Shown one piece after another: positions 39,110 through 41,643 of a stretch of DNA of 41,643 nt (positions are counted from its first letter, which is position 1; each line of letters opens with the position of its first letter). The notes under the pieces were generated by a model, which was given only the letters and a program-made list of their open reading frames with translations, made no database searches and was not told where the DNA came from. The translations under genes were made by a program, and so were the position numbers. The stretch comes from an uncultured Clostridia bacterium (GTDB lineage Bacteria; Bacillota; Clostridia; Oscillospirales; Acutalibacteraceae). The stretch spans positions 1 through 41,643 of the forward strand of contig CANPWP010000015.1 in assembly GCA_947584595.1 (NCBI GenBank). The letters are read 5' to 3'.

Positions 39110-40051
39110 GTGATTTATATTTTTGATTGGTTAGGAGATTTCATCGGTGGAATTGGCAGTGCCATAGGCAGTGTGTTTGATTACCTCGGTGAACAAATCT
39201 CAAACGCTATATGGAACACAATGCTTCAGTGGTTTTATGAAACAATTTACAACGCTGTTGCAGACTTCTTCACGATGATGGGAAATATGGGCGCAGATGT
39301 TTTTGACCTTGAATGGGTGCAGACGACAATAAATCTGTTTACGCTTTTCGGCTGGGCATTGTTCGTCGCAGGAACGGTCGTCGCCGTATTTGATGTGGCT
39401 GTTGAATATCAGAACGGCAGAGCAAACATAAAGACAACTGCAATTAATGTCTTAAAAGGTTTCTTTGCCTGTTCGCTGTTCGGCGTTGTACCTGTGGAAC
39501 TTTACAAATTCTGCATCAGCCTGCAAAACACATTTTCAAAGGATTTGTCATCCATAATGGCAGGACAGCAAAGTCTTGATTTAGCCGGACAAAGCACAAG
39601 TGTTTTAGAGGGAAGTTTTGCAGTCGCAAACCAGACAACATTCGGGTTGCTGAATCTGTTATGCTTGATAGCCTTTGCTTACTGCATTATTAAAATATTC
39701 TTTGCAAACATCAAGCGTGGCGGAATTCTGCTGATTCAGATGGCGGTAGGTGCGTTGTATATGTTCAGCGTTCCAAGAGGTTATCAGGACGGCTTCAATC
39801 AGTGGATGAAACAGATAGCGGCGCTTTGTCTGACAGCATTTATGCAGACAACTCTGCTGTTCCTCGGGTTGCTGACCTTCCCCGGCAATATGCTTTTAGG
39901 ACTTGGAATAATGCTTGCATCAAACGAAGTCCCGAGAATTGCACAGCAGTTCGGACTGGATTCAAGCGTAAAGGTGAATGTGACGAGCATTGTTCACGCA
40001 ACTACAACTGCTGTTAATCTGACGAGAAGTGTTGCGAGGGCAGCTAAATAA
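39110..40051 (+). CDS. VirB6/TrbL-like integral membrane conjugation protein
   Basis: About 310 residues with an amphipathic N-terminus (FDWLGDFIGGIGSAIGSVFDYLGEQISNAIWN) and six or so helices. This matches the CD0411-type VirB6-like proteins of clostridial ICEs, the inner-membrane part of the transfer channel. The start is uncertain. GTG 39110 overlaps the SD GAGGTGA (39107-39113), whereas ATT 39119 has ideal spacing and would place a start directly before FDWLGDF, where relatives begin. The feature uses the GTG, the only conventional codon. Confidence 0.82.
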   Translation: MIYIFDWLGDFIGGIGSAIGSVFDYLGEQISNAIWNTMLQWFYETIYNAVADFFTMMGNMGADVFDLEWVQTTINLFTLFGWALFVAGTVVAVFDVAVEYQNGRANIKTTAINVLKGFFACSLFGVVPVELYKFCISLQNTFSKDLSSIMAGQQSLDLAGQSTSVLEGSFAVANQTTFGLLNLLCLIAFAYCIIKIFFANIKRGGILLIQMAVGALYMFSVPRGYQDGFNQWMKQIAALCLTAFMQTTLLFLGLLTFPGNMLLGLGIMLASNEVPRIAQQFGLDSSVKVNVTSIVHATTTAVNLTRSVARAAK

Positions 40052-40071
40052 ATGAAGGGAATTTAAAGATT

Positions 40072-40344
40072 ATGACAACTTATCTATATCCGCAGAATCT
40101 CAAAGCAACGGCAAATTTGTGGCTGTGGAGCTTACGGGATTTTGCAATTATGAGCATAGCGCTTTTATTATCAATCCTGATACTCGCACAGACGAGGATA
40201 ATAGTACCGCTTGCAGTGACACTCTGTTTCGGATTTTTGTCAATACGACTTGAAGATACAACTATTCTGGACTTTATCCGCTATGCCGTTAAGTATTTTA
40301 TATCAACACAACAGACTTATTTCTGGGCAGAAAGGGGCAAATAA
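40072..40344 (+). CDS. PrgI-like conjugation membrane protein
   Basis: 90 residues with two membrane helices. MTTYLYPQNLKATANLWLWSLRDFAIMSIALLLSILI is the PrgI-family N-terminus. It is commonly found right before the VirB4 gene in Gram-positive transfer operons. The SD is GAAGGG. Confidence 0.83.
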   Translation: MTTYLYPQNLKATANLWLWSLRDFAIMSIALLLSILILAQTRIIVPLAVTLCFGFLSIRLEDTTILDFIRYAVKYFISTQQTYFWAERGK

Positions 40345-40944
40345 ATGAGAAACAAGCAGAAGAAAACAAAACAAAAAGGCAAATCGGTTCAGGACTTGCT
40401 GGGCATAAAAACCTTTACGAAAAACGGCTTGAAAGTCGGCAAGGAAGAACTCATCTTCTATATGGTTCAGCCGACAAATATTTCTGTGCTTTCTCACACG
40501 AATATTGAAATCAAGGTGCGTCACCTGATGATGGTACTTTCTGCTGTGCCGGATATTGAGATTACCTGTACCGATTCCTGCGAGTGTTTCGATACGAACA
40601 AAAGCTATATTAAAAGCAGAATTGAAGCTGAACAGAATGAAAAGGTCAGAAAAATTCTGAATAAGGATTTGGATTTTCTCGACAGTATTCAGACCGAAAC
40701 CTCAACCGCAAGGCAGTTCCTGTTCATAGCAAGGTGCAAATCTTCAAAATCAGAAAATATTTTGCAGAAAGCAAACAGAGTCGAAAAAATCATATCAGAT
40801 CAGGGTTTTGAAGTAACCCGAATGAAAAAAGCAGATATCAAGCGGTTTCTCGCAATCTACTTTGAAGCAAGTATGAACGGCGATTTAATGCCTGACTATG
40901 ACGGCGAGCAGTATATTTCGGAGGTAGAAAATGAAGAAACATAA
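40345..40944 (+). CDS. VirB4-associated conjugation protein (PrgI/TcpF-type module)
   Basis: 199 residues, no membrane segment. The N-terminus KGKSVQDLLGIKTFTKNGLKVGKEELIFYMVQPTNISVLS resembles the N-terminal part of VirB4-like proteins of ICEs, here as a free protein without the ATPase domain. It starts directly after the PrgI stop. It overlaps the sortase gene by 14 nt. A separate VirB4 ATPase gene is expected downstream, outside the window. Confidence 0.7.
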   Translation: MRNKQKKTKQKGKSVQDLLGIKTFTKNGLKVGKEELIFYMVQPTNISVLSHTNIEIKVRHLMMVLSAVPDIEITCTDSCECFDTNKSYIKSRIEAEQNEKVRKILNKDLDFLDSIQTETSTARQFLFIARCKSSKSENILQKANRVEKIISDQGFEVTRMKKADIKRFLAIYFEASMNGDLMPDYDGEQYISEVENEET

Positions 40945-41575
40945 AGGAAAAATCCAAATGGGAATTGTGATAGGCGTATTTTCTGTAATTATAATTGCTT
41001 GTCTGATTTCGATATTTTCAAGGATGTACACCGAAAACAAGGAAAAGGAAGAATTCAGACAGCTTGCGGAAATCGTTACTGAAGAAACAACGAATACAGA
41101 TAATGAAACAGAAACGATGAAAAAACCAAATCTGTTAAAAGTCAGTGATTCGGATGATGTATTTCAAACTGAACAGCCTGTGTATTACACAACCTATTAT
41201 GAACCTCATTCAATATCAGAACTTATTTCAATGAATTCCGAATGTTTCGGCTGGATAAGCATAGCAGGCACAAATATTAATTACCCTGTTATGCATACAC
41301 CGAGTAATCCGCAGAAGTATCTGAACAAAAACTTTTACGGAGAATACAGTTTCAGCGGTACACCATTTCTTGATGCAAGGTGTTCATCCGACAGTACCAA
41401 TCTCATAATCTACGGACACCATATGAACAATGGCACAATGTTTGCAGACCTTTGCAACTATACCGATTATTCATACTTTACAGAACATCCTATAGTTGTA
41501 CTTGAAACGAAAGACGGGGCATTTGCTTACTCCGTCTTTTCTGTTATGAAAGTAAAATCCGATGATTGGTGCTAA
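40931..41575 (+). CDS. srtB: Class B sortase, truncated before the catalytic Cys
   Basis: An N-terminal membrane anchor (IVIGVFSVIIIACLISIFS) precedes the sortase domain with GWISIAGTNINYPVMH, NPQKYLNKNFYGEYSFSGTPFLDARC and the catalytic His in IIYGHHMNNGTMF. The frame ends with MKVKSDDWC and a TAA, about 50 residues past the His. Class B sortases need a TLSTC-type Cys and a later Arg, and neither is in the window. A truncated and probably inactive enzyme, or one interrupted by a later insertion. Its natural substrate would be the adhesin at 34065. Confidence 0.85.
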   Translation: MKKHKGKIQMGIVIGVFSVIIIACLISIFSRMYTENKEKEEFRQLAEIVTEETTNTDNETETMKKPNLLKVSDSDDVFQTEQPVYYTTYYEPHSISELISMNSECFGWISIAGTNINYPVMHTPSNPQKYLNKNFYGEYSFSGTPFLDARCSSDSTNLIIYGHHMNNGTMFADLCNYTDYSYFTEHPIVVLETKDGAFAYSVFSVMKVKSDDWC

Positions 41576-41637
41576 GATATAACTATGGACACGAAATGTT
41601 GAACAGATTATACTTATCAAAAAGGAGTTCAACACAA

Positions 41638-41643
41638 TGGCAA
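41638..41643 (+). CDS. Start of a gene cut by the window edge
   Basis: ATG at 41638 follows the SD AAAAAGGAG, which lies 9 nt upstream. Only two codons (ATG GCA) are visible, so no product can be named. It lies inside the zone where the sortase gene stops short and may be the first gene of an inserted element. Confidence 0.55.

Noticed and set aside
41565..41643. Group II intron start in the sortase gene
   Set aside because: The sequence GTGCTAAG does not fit the GTGYG intron 5' end, and too little is visible.

Overview
The window looks like the chromosome of an AT-rich, strictly anaerobic gut Firmicute of the Ruminococcus/Oscillospiraceae type. The evidence is a secreted dockerin protein with Thr-rich linkers, BspA-type leucine-rich repeats and probable starch-binding modules; a clostridial-order Rnf operon (CDGEAB); class III ribonucleotide reductase; a SigH-like sigma factor; frequent TTG/GTG starts with strong Shine-Dalgarno (SD) sequences; and, after two tRNA genes, an integrative conjugative element (ICE) of the kind common in gut Clostridia. 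The exact species is inference (a Ruminococcus bromii-like organism would fit).

Layout. 1-3.9 kb: the 3' end of one secreted protein, then a 920-residue dockerin protein. 4.0-10.9 kb: energy conservation. A promoter drives apbE, a NusG-II protein and a Gx-transporter gene; a second promoter drives rnfCDGEAB. ApbE would attach FMN to Thr residues of RnfD and RnfG, and both acceptor motifs are visible. 11.1-13.9 kb: a TtcA-like PP-loop protein, small conserved-looking proteins, a DUF2798-like membrane protein, and an intergenic 97-bp tandem repeat that resembles two copies of a small structured RNA. 13.9-16.8 kb: nrdG and nrdD on the minus strand with a clear promoter and NrdR boxes; the NrdD reading frame stops where the glycyl-radical Gly should be. 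17.0-18.6 kb: a complete IS3/IS150-type insertion sequence with a canonical -1 slippery heptamer. 18.6-26.0 kb: zinc-ribbon protein, sigma factor, ComM/YifB, a flavin-binding protein, an AbrB-ABC transporter operon, ferritin, carboxymuconolactone decarboxylase (CMD) plus cupin genes, and tRNA-Arg. 26.0-28.4 kb: an ABC-F protein, tRNA-Thr and tRNA-Tyr.

28.4 kb to the end: a co-oriented mobile module. It carries small ICE proteins, a frameshifted cytosine-5 DNA methyltransferase, a Dam-like adenine methyltransferase, SpoVG- and AbrB-like regulators, a lipoprotein, a giant thioester/Cna-B/VaFE surface adhesin with a sorting signal, DUF4406, VirB2-, VirB6- and PrgI-like transfer proteins, a VirB4-associated protein and a class B sortase that ends before its catalytic Cys. 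The far end of this element is outside the window.

Two patterns cut across the annotation. Several transcription-coupled hairpins with U-tracts sit between the mobile-element genes, each just upstream of an SD. Three genes (at about 962, 30609 and 39119) have an excellent SD placed ahead of an ATT or ATC codon where a Met codon would be expected, which suggests non-AUG initiation.
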